Positions 34,200-43,072 of a stretch of DNA of 64,000 nt are shown in pieces; the first letter of the stretch is position 1, and each line of letters starts with the position of its first letter. The DNA is from UBA1845 sp002338715 (GTDB taxonomy: Bacteria > Planctomycetota > Phycisphaerae > UBA1845), in the NCBI GenBank assembly GCA_035344155.1, contig DAORAL010000005.1:1-64000 (forward strand), written 5' to 3'. A program made the translations under genes and the position numbers. The notes under the pieces are model-generated. The model was not told the origin of the DNA. It ran no database searches and worked only from the letters and a program-made list of their open reading frames with translations.

Positions 34200-35105
34200 A
34201 ATCTCGATGATCGCACCGAGTGCGCCCCCTTTGAATTGCTCACGGACATCGGGGTGGGTTTTCGTTGTGCCATATTGTGGCACGGCACCCGTCTGCTTGG
34301 CGAAACCAAGGTAAGCGTCTCCGGTTTGATAGGCCCCCAGCATGGCGTTGTCGTTCGATAGGGCAGCTGCGATACCCAATTCCTGCTGACTCCAATCGAG
34401 GTACGCCAAGCCCGTGCCAATATCGGGACGGATAAGGCCGCGCAGCCAAACGGCGGGACCGAAGATGAACTCAGTATTGCTTGGTTGGTTCCGGCCAGTT
34501 TTTGAACTGAATGCTGAGAGCATGCTTCTATTGCGCCCGTCGGCACGCACAGCTAGATCGGTCAGCCGCGTCTGCGACAATGAAACCCGCAGTTCGCGGA
34601 TAGGATTGATGATGGAGTGGCTGCGCGCGACATCGCGAAACGTGTCCGTATCCAGCGCGAGCGCTCCAGATTTCAGTCGCGGCCACGGAATCTTGTGCTC
34701 AACCAACCAGCGCTCCCATCGATGCGCCTAGAACGATTGGCCGTCAAACACACCAAAATCCTGATCGACCTTTTCGATCAACTGACCTCTGATCCCGGAC
34801 CACTTGTTTCTGAGCACGTTGAGGGTCGACATATCGATGGGAACACCGCTGTGCTCGATCCTGGCGGCTGCCGTCATGTATCGTCCACGTAGAAGCGCCC
34901 GAGGCCAGTCGATCTTACTGCCCACCCGCGTCAGTAGTTGCTCCAACGCAAGGACGTCTGATTCGCAATATCTGAGCAGGGCTTTTTGTTCGCAATGGGT
35001 GAACGGTTCGAATACTGGGTTGTATGGTGATTTTTTCGCCGTGATCGACGAATTGGATGCAGATGACTCCATCAGGTTCAACGGCGACACTTTGCCAACG
35101 CGGCT
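34200..35105 (-). pseudogene. Broken phage-type DNA polymerase I (family A) gene
   Basis: One minus-strand frame carries two polymerase-like pieces split by an in-frame TAG at 34728-34730. The upstream piece includes LLRYCESDVLALEQLL (exonuclease motif III type) and ARIEHSGVPID. After the stop, HRWERWLVEHKIPWPRL and LDWSQQELGIAAALS (palm motif A) follow, then VREQFKGGALG, where homology ends abruptly near 34213. The C-terminal palm motifs are missing and the N-terminus is not recognisable. It is thus truncated at one end close to the tRNA fragment and carries a nonsense mutation. It probably derives from a prophage or other integrated element. Confidence 0.7.
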
Positions 35106-35431
35106 TCAGGTCTGCAATAGCGTTCTTGGCGTTTCGGCGAAGCAGTTCGTCCTGACCAAGCATCTCTGTCCATGTGATGCCAGAGTTTCGCTGTGCACAA
35201 GTGGGCATTTATTTCCGACCTAGCCTTCGCCGCGTCCAAGTCGTCACCTTGGCGAAATACCCACGCGCCTTTTCGCGATGTAGCGACGATGGGGGGCATT
35301 ACCGGAGCACGACCAAGGAGCGAAGTGCAAAGCCGAGGGCCGAGACCTTTTGGAGTTGCAGAGTTCTGTTTGTTGGCCTGAAGTGGGCCCCATCAATCAG
35401 TTCAAGCGAATACTTTGTTTCAATTCGTGGC
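35106..35431. other. Degenerate stretch upstream of the polymerase remnant
   Basis: No intact gene is visible. Short minus-strand frames probably include decayed 5' sequence of the polymerase gene, but I cannot align them to the family by eye. The right end abuts the stop of the Rrf2 gene. Confidence 0.35.
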
Positions 35432-35824
35432 TTACACCGCAATTTCTGCGATTGTAGTTTTCTGCAGGAAATTCAACTCGGCTTCAACAACTTTCTTCCA
35501 TCTCTCGTGGGCCAGGCATGGATGCGCGTCACTGCACCGTTTGTTTTCAAATGGACATGTCCGGTGCTGAAACTGCTCGAACGGAAGAAGAATGTCGTAC
35601 AGTCGTGTGCGATCCGGTTTGCGACGCATGGCAAAGCCGCCAGTCTTGCCACGTGATGATGACAGCACGCCATGGCGGACCAGGTCCCCAAGAATCTTTG
35701 ACAGATACTTTGCTGGAATATCTGTTTCATCCGCGATTTCACGGCCCGGGATGGGCCAATCGTCTATGTGCTGGGCCATATAGATCATAGCGCGCAACGC
35801 GTATTGGCCGCTGAGAGAGAGCAT
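35432..35824 (-). CDS. Rrf2-family transcriptional regulator, probably Fe-S binding
   Basis: Predicted 130-residue DNA-binding regulator. It opens MLSLSGQYALRAMIYMAQ, the standard Rrf2 winged-helix start, with the recognition region PAKYLSKILGDLVRHGVLSSSRG. Three cysteines (CPFENKRC and, six residues on, C in HPCLAHERW) occupy the loop where NsrR and IscR bind an iron-sulphur cluster. It is therefore a candidate NO or redox sensor. It is the last co-directional gene after the multiheme cytochrome operon, 225 bases from the preceding gene, so it may have its own promoter; a candidate motif shared with that operon lies 37 bases upstream of the start. Confidence 0.85.
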   Translation of the reverse strand: MLSLSGQYALRAMIYMAQHIDDWPIPGREIADETDIPAKYLSKILGDLVRHGVLSSSRGKTGGFAMRRKPDRTRLYDILLPFEQFQHRTCPFENKRCSDAHPCLAHERWKKVVEAELNFLQKTTIAEIAV

Positions 35825-35860
35825 GGTCCCACCTCGCTTGATTGCTGATTGCCGATAATC

Positions 35861-35884
35861 ACATATTCATATCGACTATAGCCC
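35861..35884 (-). promoter_or_regulatory. AT-rich motif upstream of the Rrf2 gene
   Basis: Read on the minus strand this site begins GGGCTATAGTCGATATG. The blocks GGGCTATA and TCGATAT recur on the same strand upstream of the cytochrome operon (41134-41160). TATAGT could also serve as a -10 element. The shared words suggest one regulator, possibly the Rrf2 protein itself, acting at both places. Confidence 0.35.
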
Positions 35885-36049
35885 AGACACGTCGCTTTTG
35901 TCCAACGACTTGTGCGTCGCCCCGTATTGCAGCACAGGGATGTTCAACTGGGCGAAGCCAGATTTCGCCCATGGCACGTTCGCTGTCGCTGCAACGTGTG
36001 CATTCGGATTACGTGACGTTCGACCGGCAGGCGGCTCCAAATCACCTCG

Positions 36050-36511
36050 CTAACAAGCCGGCGTTGGGATCGAATCCACAAGCGTGCAAAGGGTTTCGTA
36101 GTATTCGTCCTGATCCATACCGCAAAGCGCAGCGCCAAAGACTTCAGCTTCTTCATGCGACGCGACATCGCCATAATTGATGCGTACCAATTGATAAACG
36201 ACGAGCAGCGCCAAGACATCCTCACGATTCTCGTAATGGGGATGCAGATACAGTCTGAATCCGTCCTGCGGGCGACATCCGACCGGTTCAGGAAATCCGT
36301 ATTCACCCATTTGGAGCGGCGTATCGTCGAAGACCAGCGTCACCGGATAGCGGACGATCTCCCGGTCTTCGAGCAATGCCTCAACGCCGGCGCGGCTTAG
36401 GTTATCACCGTATCGATGTCGCGCGAGTTCGGCGACGGACAACAGGTGATCTCGAAGCGCGATGGTTCCGTCTCGAACCGTCGGTTTCACTTTGCGAAAT
36501 CGCTTTGCCAT
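36050..36511 (-). CDS. Hypothetical protein downstream of the octaheme cytochrome gene
   Basis: Predicted 153-residue cytosolic protein without recognised domain. The start at 36511 is an ATG preceded by GAGGGTGG. Notable segments are a basic N-terminus (AKRFRKVKPTVRDG) and a conserved-looking middle (YPVTLVFDDTPLQMGEYGFPEP), followed by acidic helices. It lies 27 bases after the octaheme cytochrome stop, on the same strand, and is therefore probably part of that operon. A maturation or accessory role is conceivable, but nothing in the sequence identifies one. Confidence 0.65.
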   Translation of the reverse strand: MAKRFRKVKPTVRDGTIALRDHLLSVAELARHRYGDNLSRAGVEALLEDREIVRYPVTLVFDDTPLQMGEYGFPEPVGCRPQDGFRLYLHPHYENREDVLALLVVYQLVRINYGDVASHEEAEVFGAALCGMDQDEYYETLCTLVDSIPTPAC

Positions 36512-36538
36512 CAAGCCACCCTCATTCGTCGTGTTGCA

Positions 36539-38008
36539 TTAGTTGTTGTATCTGGCTCGAAATTCTTCGGCGGCTTTGGCACGTCGCTCGCGCTCTTTGT
36601 CATCCATCCGGTTCGTGTACCAAAGATGCTCGGGGGCATCGAGCACTGAAGCGAGCTTTGCCTTCAACTCCTCTGCAGCTTTCTTCTTCGCAGGATCGTC
36701 TGAGTGCAGATGCTCCTCGATGAGCTCCTCAAGTTCCGGAATGTACTCGGTGTAGAAGTTACGGGCGACCTCGTAAGTTCCGTGCCAGTGGGTGTAGTCG
36801 GGACCCATCATAGAAGCCCCGTGCCTTGCGCGGCGACCTTCGTGGTGCCAGATTTCAAACCAGACGAAGTCAAGCTTGTTCGAAAAATTGGCAGGCTTCA
36901 GCAATGGTTTGGCGGCTGCGTACAGTTCGGCTCCGGGCTTGGCGAATTTGTCGTTGTACAGTTCGATGAGCTCGTCATATTGCACGTAGAAATTGTTAAC
37001 CCAGTTTTGATTGTGGCAATTCAGGCACACGTTCTCCATGTTCTGCCGGCGCACCTGCCAAGGAATATCCTTACCGGGCAAACCCATCTTTGCATCTGCA
37101 GTTTCCGGACGAACTGAAACCACCGGTCGATTGTTCCAACTGATGCGCAAGCCAATGTCGTGCGTCACCGATTGATCTTTGGTGGCTGACATGTGGCACG
37201 TTGCACAGGTGGGGGCCGCCCAGTAGTCCTCGCCCACGACCCATTTGTTGCTGTCGAGATTCATGCGGTCGATGTTGGCCGCGAAGAGGATGCCGTGCTT
37301 CGATTCTTCATAGATTTCTTTCTGAGGGTGGTCCGGTCCCATGTGGCACTTCCCGCAGGTGTTCGGATGGCGCGCCTGTGCCGCGGAGAACTCATGACGT
37401 GTGTGACAAGCCGAACAAGCGCCTTCCGACCCGTCGGGATTCAGTCGCCCGATGCCGCTGTTGGGCCAGGTTGCGGGATCGAGTTTCCCATCTGCAAGAA
37501 CTTTGATCTGCGAGCCGTGGCATTGCCAACAGCCCAGCACGGCTGACGCCGCGTTGCCCTCTGCAAATGCAGGGCTCACGAAGTTGCGATTTCCTTCGAC
37601 CACCTCGGCAAGGATGTTATCCAATGAACCGAGAATTCGACCGGCTTTGGCATGATGTGAATGAATGAACTGGTTCACTTCGGCGCTATGACAGCGACCG
37701 CAGTCCTTGGGGCTGACGATGGTTGCAATGGTGTGGTTGTAGTGTCGATATGCATCGGGATCGGATTGTTCGGCGCCGTGGCATTCGTAGCAACCCACGT
37801 TCGCGCGGTAGTGCTTGCTCTCGCCCCATTGCTGATACAGCGCGCGGCTTTCATTCTTGTGGCATTCGATGCATTCTTTGCTTGCCTCGCTAATTTCCGG
37901 CAGCCCGATGGCTTGCCCGAAGGCGGACAGTGGAGCCGCAGTCAGGAACAGAACGATCGCCGCATCAAGTCTCATCCATCCGCGAAGTCGTGCAAAAGAA
38001 ACAGTCAT
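36539..38008 (-). CDS. Octaheme c-type cytochrome, hydroxylamine oxidoreductase family
   Basis: Predicted 489-residue periplasmic cytochrome. The ATG at 38008 is preferred because AAGGAG lies seven bases upstream; an in-frame ATG at 38026 overlaps the previous stop. A signal peptide (hydrophobic stretch LDAAIVLFLTAAPLSAFG) precedes eight CxxCH sites: CIECH, CYECH, CGRCH, CWQCH, CSACH, CGKCH, CATCH and CLNCH. Eight hemes followed by a helical tail with MMGPDYTHWHGTYE fit the HAO family. Members oxidise hydroxylamine or reduce nitrite/hydroxylamine depending on a cross-linking tyrosine, which I cannot assign by eye. The NrfD and ferredoxin partners upstream favour electron delivery from quinol, hence reduction. 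Confidence 0.85.
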   Translation of the reverse strand: MTVSFARLRGWMRLDAAIVLFLTAAPLSAFGQAIGLPEISEASKECIECHKNESRALYQQWGESKHYRANVGCYECHGAEQSDPDAYRHYNHTIATIVSPKDCGRCHSAEVNQFIHSHHAKAGRILGSLDNILAEVVEGNRNFVSPAFAEGNAASAVLGCWQCHGSQIKVLADGKLDPATWPNSGIGRLNPDGSEGACSACHTRHEFSAAQARHPNTCGKCHMGPDHPQKEIYEESKHGILFAANIDRMNLDSNKWVVGEDYWAAPTCATCHMSATKDQSVTHDIGLRISWNNRPVVSVRPETADAKMGLPGKDIPWQVRRQNMENVCLNCHNQNWVNNFYVQYDELIELYNDKFAKPGAELYAAAKPLLKPANFSNKLDFVWFEIWHHEGRRARHGASMMGPDYTHWHGTYEVARNFYTEYIPELEELIEEHLHSDDPAKKKAAEELKAKLASVLDAPEHLWYTNRMDDKERERRAKAAEEFRARYNN

Positions 38009-38022
38009 GACCAGTCTCCTTG

Positions 38023-39261
38023 TCATTTTGCGATTGCCCCGGCAGTAACCGGCCGAGGCGTTACGTTGTCATTGAGAGTCAACTGTCCGGTAAGAACAGG
38101 AACGGATATGCGAACGAAAATCGTGTAGAGCAACAGTCCAAAGGCCCAAATACCAAAGCAGACAAGTGCTTCATTGAGCGTCGGTTGATATTCGACCATC
38201 TCGCCGAGCGGCGTCGGAATGAATGCCGGAACAACCAGTCCCATTCCTTTTTCAATCCAGATTCCCACAACCATGAGCACACAAGCAACGTTCAAGAATC
38301 GCAGGCTTTTTGTGAACGGGAGATACAGGATTACCAGCGCGATCGTGTTGAGTGTGATGGCCGTCCAGATCCATGGAACCAATCCGTGGTGACCATGCAA
38401 GCCAAGGAAGAGGTATTTGGTAGAGGCCAGGTGAGCGGAATCGGCGTAGAACTCTGTGAACAGTTCGCATACGAGCAGGAACATGTTCACGGTCATCGCG
38501 ACGGTGACGATGTTGCGCAGCAGGCGAAGCGCCTCGTTGCTGACATTATACCCCGCGTATCGACGAATCATCTGCAGCGTCAGGATGATAAACGCAGGAC
38601 CCGCCGCAAATGCCGAAGCCAGAAACCGTGGGGCGATAATCGCAGTGTTCCAGAAGGGACGTCCGCCAAGTCCGACGAATAGAAACGCCGTCACGGTGTG
38701 AATGCTGATCGCCCAACCAATCGCGACAAATACAAATGGCACATAGAAGCGCGGGCTGGGCTTGCGATTGCGGTACGCGGCGTAAACCAGATAGCCACAG
38801 ATGTGCAGATTCAAGAGCAGGTATCCGCCCAGCGCGATGACGTCCCACGTCAACATCGACACGGGGAAGTTAAACCGCCAGAAGATGTGCATGAAGCGGT
38901 CGGGACGACCAAGGTCGACCTGCACAAACAGCAGGCACATGACGATCGCGGCCACCGCGAACAACTCGCCAAAGATCACCAGATCGTGAAGTTCGTGCTT
39001 GCGATAGATGTAAACCGGTATGACCAGCATGACAGCCGCGGCGGCCATCCCGACCAGGTAGGTGAAGTTGGCGATGTACAATCCCCACGAAACTTGATCG
39101 GTCATCCCGGTGACGACGAGCCCAAAGACGAGTTGCTTGGCGTACGCGTTTAGACCCAGAAGCACAACGATCGTGAGCCCCAGCATCCAACCGTAATAGC
39201 GCCAATCGCCCACAAAGCTCAACCGAAAGCAGCGCCATAGAAAGTTCAGATAGGTTCTCAT
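38023..39261 (-). CDS. nrfD: NrfD/PsrC-type quinol-interacting membrane subunit
   Basis: Predicted 412-residue integral membrane protein with about ten hydrophobic segments. It has the NrfD features of a two-repeat bundle and the segment VSWGLYIANFTYLVGMAAAAV near the N-terminus (WGLYIANFTYLVG). The start at 39261 lies in a four-base overlap with the ferredoxin gene and yields MRTYLNFLWRCF; an open frame further upstream is not homologous. NrfD-type subunits exchange electrons between menaquinol and an attached Fe-S protein. Here the partner is encoded immediately upstream and the electron acceptor immediately downstream. Confidence 0.85.
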   Translation of the reverse strand: MRTYLNFLWRCFRLSFVGDWRYYGWMLGLTIVVLLGLNAYAKQLVFGLVVTGMTDQVSWGLYIANFTYLVGMAAAAVMLVIPVYIYRKHELHDLVIFGELFAVAAIVMCLLFVQVDLGRPDRFMHIFWRFNFPVSMLTWDVIALGGYLLLNLHICGYLVYAAYRNRKPSPRFYVPFVFVAIGWAISIHTVTAFLFVGLGGRPFWNTAIIAPRFLASAFAAGPAFIILTLQMIRRYAGYNVSNEALRLLRNIVTVAMTVNMFLLVCELFTEFYADSAHLASTKYLFLGLHGHHGLVPWIWTAITLNTIALVILYLPFTKSLRFLNVACVLMVVGIWIEKGMGLVVPAFIPTPLGEMVEYQPTLNEALVCFGIWAFGLLLYTIFVRISVPVLTGQLTLNDNVTPRPVTAGAIAK

Positions 39262-40271
39262 CCGTGAGCCCCTCCGGGAAGTACGGGCAGCGGTTTGTTG
39301 AACGTGTTGCGGGGATAATCCTCGTCGAAGTAGTAGAAGAAACGTGGGAGCGTTCCGACTTCCTGCTTCAGCACAAAGACATGTTTGTTCTTGAGGATCT
39401 GCGAAACTTCGCTTTCGGGATCGAGAATATTGCCGAACTTTCGCGCGCCGACAGGGCACACTTCCAGACATGCGGGCATCCGCCCCGCGCGGGTGCGCTG
39501 AAGGCAAAAGTGACATTTTTCCATCACGCCTTGTTTTCGCGGACGGTTGGAAAGATACGCCATGTTGGGGTTCAGTTCTTCACGGGCAATCTTTGGCTCG
39601 GTGAAGTTGAATCGCCTCGCCCAATAGGGACACGCGGCTTCGCAATAGCGGCACCCGATGCACCAGTCGTAATCGATGACGACGATCCCATCGTCCTCCT
39701 GCCACGTGGCTTCGATGGGACAGACTTTCACGCAGGGTGGGTTCGCGCACTGGTGACACTGAACCGGCATGTAATAGTGATCGGGGTCGGGAACCGTCGG
39801 ATGGTCGTAGTCGTGCTTTCCCTGCTCGACATCGATGCTGCCTTTGGGCATTTCCAGCACGCGAATGTATTGGATTTCAGGGGACCGGCTTTGATTGTTT
39901 TCCTTCACACAAGCATGCACGCATCGTCGGCAGCCGATACACCGACCCAGGTGCAATGCGTAGACAAATTCGACGCCATCCTGGGCCTTGATGTCGCGCA
40001 GCTCGGGACGAATCGCATACCGTTCTTCAACCTCTCCGCGGATTCGATCGAGGACGGAGGCCATCTCTCCCGGCGTCATCTCTTTGTAGTGCTTCTGCAA
40101 GAACTTCTCGACCGTGTAGTCTTCGGTGTCGAGCATCCGCAAAGGACTAAGAGCCGCTGCCAACGCAGCCGCGCCGCCTGCTGCCCCCAGACTCCCGCGC
40201 AGAAAGCTTCGTCTCGACAATCGGTCTCGACTTTCGGCACCCGATTTGGATTGATCAGCAACGGACTTCAT
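39258..40271 (-). CDS. Four-cluster ferredoxin subunit with Tat signal (NrfC/HmcB-like)
   Basis: Predicted 337-residue periplasmic iron-sulphur protein. A twin-arginine signal (SRRSFLRGSLGAAGG) targets it for folded export. Four cysteine groups follow: CIGCRRCVHAC, CANPPCVKVC, CIGCRYCEAAC and CHFC with CLEVC, which together would hold four [4Fe-4S] clusters as in NrfC, PsrB and HmcB. It is coupled by four-base overlaps to both the tetraheme cytochrome gene upstream and the nrfD gene downstream. It should carry electrons between the NrfD-bound quinol site and the multiheme cytochromes. Confidence 0.88.
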   Translation of the reverse strand: MKSVADQSKSGAESRDRLSRRSFLRGSLGAAGGAAALAAALSPLRMLDTEDYTVEKFLQKHYKEMTPGEMASVLDRIRGEVEERYAIRPELRDIKAQDGVEFVYALHLGRCIGCRRCVHACVKENNQSRSPEIQYIRVLEMPKGSIDVEQGKHDYDHPTVPDPDHYYMPVQCHQCANPPCVKVCPIEATWQEDDGIVVIDYDWCIGCRYCEAACPYWARRFNFTEPKIAREELNPNMAYLSNRPRKQGVMEKCHFCLQRTRAGRMPACLEVCPVGARKFGNILDPESEVSQILKNKHVFVLKQEVGTLPRFFYYFDEDYPRNTFNKPLPVLPGGAHG

Positions 40272-41059
40272 GGAGAATCCTCGCCTTCGTAGTACTCGAC
40301 TTCTTCAGACTTTGCAGGAACCGATTCGGCGCGTTTGCGCTCATCCGCGATGTATTTGTGGATGGCCCGGCGCAGCGGATCACGATGTTCTGCATGTGGC
40401 GATCCGGATTCGTCATCTGCATGACTTTCTCCCATCCTCAGTGTGTGTGGTCCGGGCAGGGGCGCAAGCGGGTCCATCGCCGGCACGCGCGGATTGTGTG
40501 GATCGTGACATTCGGTACAGCGCAACCGTCGGACGGTTCCTCGCGATGCATCCCAATACCCGTTGGTGCGTCCGTGGGCGCCGTTCTCCCAATCCCGATA
40601 CGTAGGCCCGTGGCACTTGGCGCAAAGGGTTTCGACCAGGTCATAGGTGATGGTCTCGCCGCCGCGTAGTACGAGGAGATTGCGGTCCTTCGGGTTGTGG
40701 CAATTGCGACACTGCTTGTTGATGCCGTGGTTAAGCACGATGTGCTTGTGTTGTGCCAATGCGACAGGCGGGTCGTCGCGCGGCGGGAACATCTGATGGC
40801 AATCCATGCACGTGCGCTTGAATCCACCGATTTCGATCATCGGTGGATTGCCAAGAATGTCGCGACGCGGGGCGGTCGTAAGCTGGGCCGCATTAACCTT
40901 CGGCGTCGATTCGATGGGCAGCTCCACGATCGCAGGGCCCCAAAGGAACCATGCCGCCAAGGCGAAGAAAACAGGTCCGATGCCATATGCTGCCCACGCC
41001 CGTTGTGCTGGAACCGAGCGCTGGTCGTGTCCGTCGCGATGCTTGGGAGTTTCGCCCAT
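40268..41059 (-). CDS. Membrane-anchored tetraheme c-type cytochrome
   Basis: Predicted 263-residue cytochrome. One N-terminal membrane segment (about residues 22-42, YGIGPVFFALAAWFLWGP) anchors it, facing the periplasm. Four heme sites follow: CMDCH, CRNCH, CAKCH and CTECH. The C-terminal tail is highly charged (GESHADDESGSPHAEH). It is the first gene of a minus-strand operon with ferredoxin, NrfD and octaheme cytochrome. It probably passes electrons between the quinol module and the octaheme enzyme. Its heme spacing does not match NrfH or NapC exactly, so I leave the family open. Confidence 0.8.
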   Translation of the reverse strand: MGETPKHRDGHDQRSVPAQRAWAAYGIGPVFFALAAWFLWGPAIVELPIESTPKVNAAQLTTAPRRDILGNPPMIEIGGFKRTCMDCHQMFPPRDDPPVALAQHKHIVLNHGINKQCRNCHNPKDRNLLVLRGGETITYDLVETLCAKCHGPTYRDWENGAHGRTNGYWDASRGTVRRLRCTECHDPHNPRVPAMDPLAPLPGPHTLRMGESHADDESGSPHAEHRDPLRRAIHKYIADERKRAESVPAKSEEVEYYEGEDSP

Positions 41060-41133
41060 GGTTCACTTCCAATGTTCGAGTTTCGGGCGGGGAAACGATT
41101 CAAAAACTCGCCCTTGACAGCCGTCGCTGTAAT

Positions 41134-41160
41134 GACTATATCGACATGGAAATATAGCCC
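41134..41160 (-). promoter_or_regulatory. Imperfect inverted repeat upstream of the cytochrome operon
   Basis: The plus strand contains CTATAT at 41136-41141 and ATATAG at 41152-41157, an AT-rich inverted repeat. Read on the minus strand it begins GGGCTATA and contains TCGATATAG, words shared with the site at 35861-35884 upstream of the Rrf2 gene. It lies about 75-100 bases before the tetraheme gene and about 120 bases before the divergent porin gene, so it could control both. Confidence 0.4.
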
Positions 41161-41280
41161 ATTAATTGGCGTTCGTAAAGTCAGAATTTTGAGCCTGAAA
41201 AATCCGGCCAATTCACACCGCATCGTGTGGCGGTGTTCGCCGGGAGATTCGCCAAACCAAATGCTACACAGGAGGTCGCC

Positions 41281-42783
41281 ATGCATCGCAACATCCTTGT
41301 AGGTCCTTTCGCCATCGCATTCGCTTGCCAAGTGACGTTTGCCCAGACAGAAACGACCCCGCCGTCAACGAACGACGAACCTGGGACGACCACCGCCGTC
41401 AAAGCGGACGACAAGGGGGTGGTCGACGAATCACCGCCGCCTTCACCGCCGCTCCCGGGGCCGAAGTATTTCGACCTGCGCTATGACGAAGACTTCAGCT
41501 ACCTCGACGGCGACTCGGGAACATATCGCGAAGATTTCTTTGATCCGATCAAGAACATTCGATTCGGAGACGACTGGCGTCTGTCGATCGGAGGAGAGTT
41601 TCGCTTTCGCATGGAAGCTGAGACAAACTTCGCGTTCGATGCCGCTCAGCCCACGCAGGATACGTTTCAGCTTTACCGCTACTTGACGCATTTCGACTTG
41701 AAATATCGAAAATCGGCTCGCGTATTCCTGCAACTGGCGTCCATGCACGACGAAGACCGTGACCGCGCCCTTAGACCACTCGATGAAAATGAATTCGCCA
41801 TTCAGCAGTTGTTTTTCGATGTGCGTCCGCTCGGCGACGATACACCGCTCGTGTTGCGCGTGGGCCGTCAAGACCTGTCGTACGGTGCGCAGCGTTTTAT
41901 CTCACCATTGACCTGGGCCAACACGCGTCGCCGCTTTGATGCGGTGAAAATGTTCTGGACCGGTGAAGATTGGCAATTCGATGTGTTCTTCGCGAAGCCC
42001 GTGCTGCCCATCCGGCGATCGCAACTCGACCGCTACAACGAAGAATTCGACCTCTACGGGGCGTACTTCACGTACAAGGGAATTCCGAATCATGGGGTCG
42101 ATGTATTCTTCTTCGCCCAGGACGACACGCAGCATCGGAGGAACCCCAACGGCAATGCCGGTGACATGTCACGCTTCACGCTCGGAGGTCGATTCTATGG
42201 AAAGAGCAATGGATTCGACTATGACGCATTTGTTGCGGGGCAATGGGGCACGTGAGCTGGCGACCACATCGAAGCATGGGCGTGGGGGATTGACGGCGGA
42301 TATACCTTTGCAGAATGCGGATGGAAGCCGCGCATCGGCGCCGGTTTCGACTGGGCCAGCGGTGACCGAGACCCCACCGACGGCACCGTCGAAACGTTTG
42401 ATCAACTGTTTCCCCTGGGGCACAAGTATCTGGGATTCATGGATTTCTTTGGTCGTCAGAATATCCAAGCCGCGAACGTGAATGTCTCAGCTTGGCCGAT
42501 TCCGAAGAAGGTCAACGCAAGACTCGCCTGGCTGGCCTTCTGGCTTGAGTCGGACGACGACGCCATCTACAACGTTGGTGGTGCACCGGGTCGGCGCGAT
42601 CCAACCGGTCGCAGTGGAAATGAAATTGGGCAAGAAATCGATTTCACCGTTCTGTGGAAGATCGATCCGCATCAAGCAATGTTGCTCGGCTACTCACACT
42701 TTTTCGACAACGAATTCATCACCAACACGGGACCAAGCGAGGACGCTGACCTGTTCTACGCGCAGTACACTTACACGTTCTAG
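41281..42783 (+). pseudogene. Alginate-export/porin-like outer membrane protein, interrupted by in-frame TGA
   Basis: The frame encodes a signal peptide (start 41281, GGAGG at 41271-41275), a Pro-rich linker and a beta-rich barrel with segments such as WRLSIGGEFRFRMEAE, FFDVRPLGDDTPLVLRVGRQDL and a terminal FYAQYTYTF ending in an aromatic residue, as outer membrane barrels do. An in-frame TGA at 42253-42255 splits it. Translation continues in the same frame with clear barrel sequence (GDHIEAWAWGID, then DFFGRQN) to 42783. The position could be a former Trp codon. It is either a recent nonsense mutation or an assembly error. Divergent from the cytochrome operon, it may supply nitrogen oxides or other small solutes. 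Confidence 0.75.
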
Positions 42784-42807
42784 CATGTTACCCAAAGGAG
42801 CACTGCA

Positions 42808-42999
42808 ATGCACAAACACAATCGAGCCTTGAAACGTTTCGCCGCCGTGGTCTTGTCCAGTGGATTGCTACTTCAGATTGGTCCATGCACCGGCGACAGC
42901 ATTCGCAACGCGTTGGGATCAGGAGCTCGGTCGACCTTGAATGGATTGTTTGGAGTGATCACCAATTCACTCGTTACCGATGTCTTTAATCTCCCGTAA
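42808..42999 (+). CDS. Small exported protein of unknown function
   Basis: Predicted 63-residue protein, 24 bases after the porin frame with AAGGAG upstream. A basic N-terminus (HKHNRALKRF) and a hydrophobic stretch (AAVVLSSGLLLQIGPC) suggest export, with a Cys where a lipoprotein or a signal cleavage site could lie. The rest is short and Gly/Asn/Ser-rich. Similar small exported proteins with a GPC element occur in planctomycetes, to my recollection. Co-transcription with the porin gene is likely. Confidence 0.55.
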   Translation: MHKHNRALKRFAAVVLSSGLLLQIGPCTGDSIRNALGSGARSTLNGLFGVITNSLVTDVFNLP

Positions 43000-43072
43000 A
43001 ATGGAGTTTCCACATCGATGACGTGAGACTCGGATGAATGGGTGCCGATTTTAATGTGCGGCTTCTTGCCCA

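Noticed and set aside
39264..40292. Long plus-strand frame over the ferredoxin gene
   Set aside because: Mirror of the real minus-strand coding frame; the cysteine-rich ferredoxin translation is unmistakable.
42253..42255. UGA recoded as Trp
   Set aside because: Many genes in the window end in UGA without read-through homology, so an altered code is not supported.
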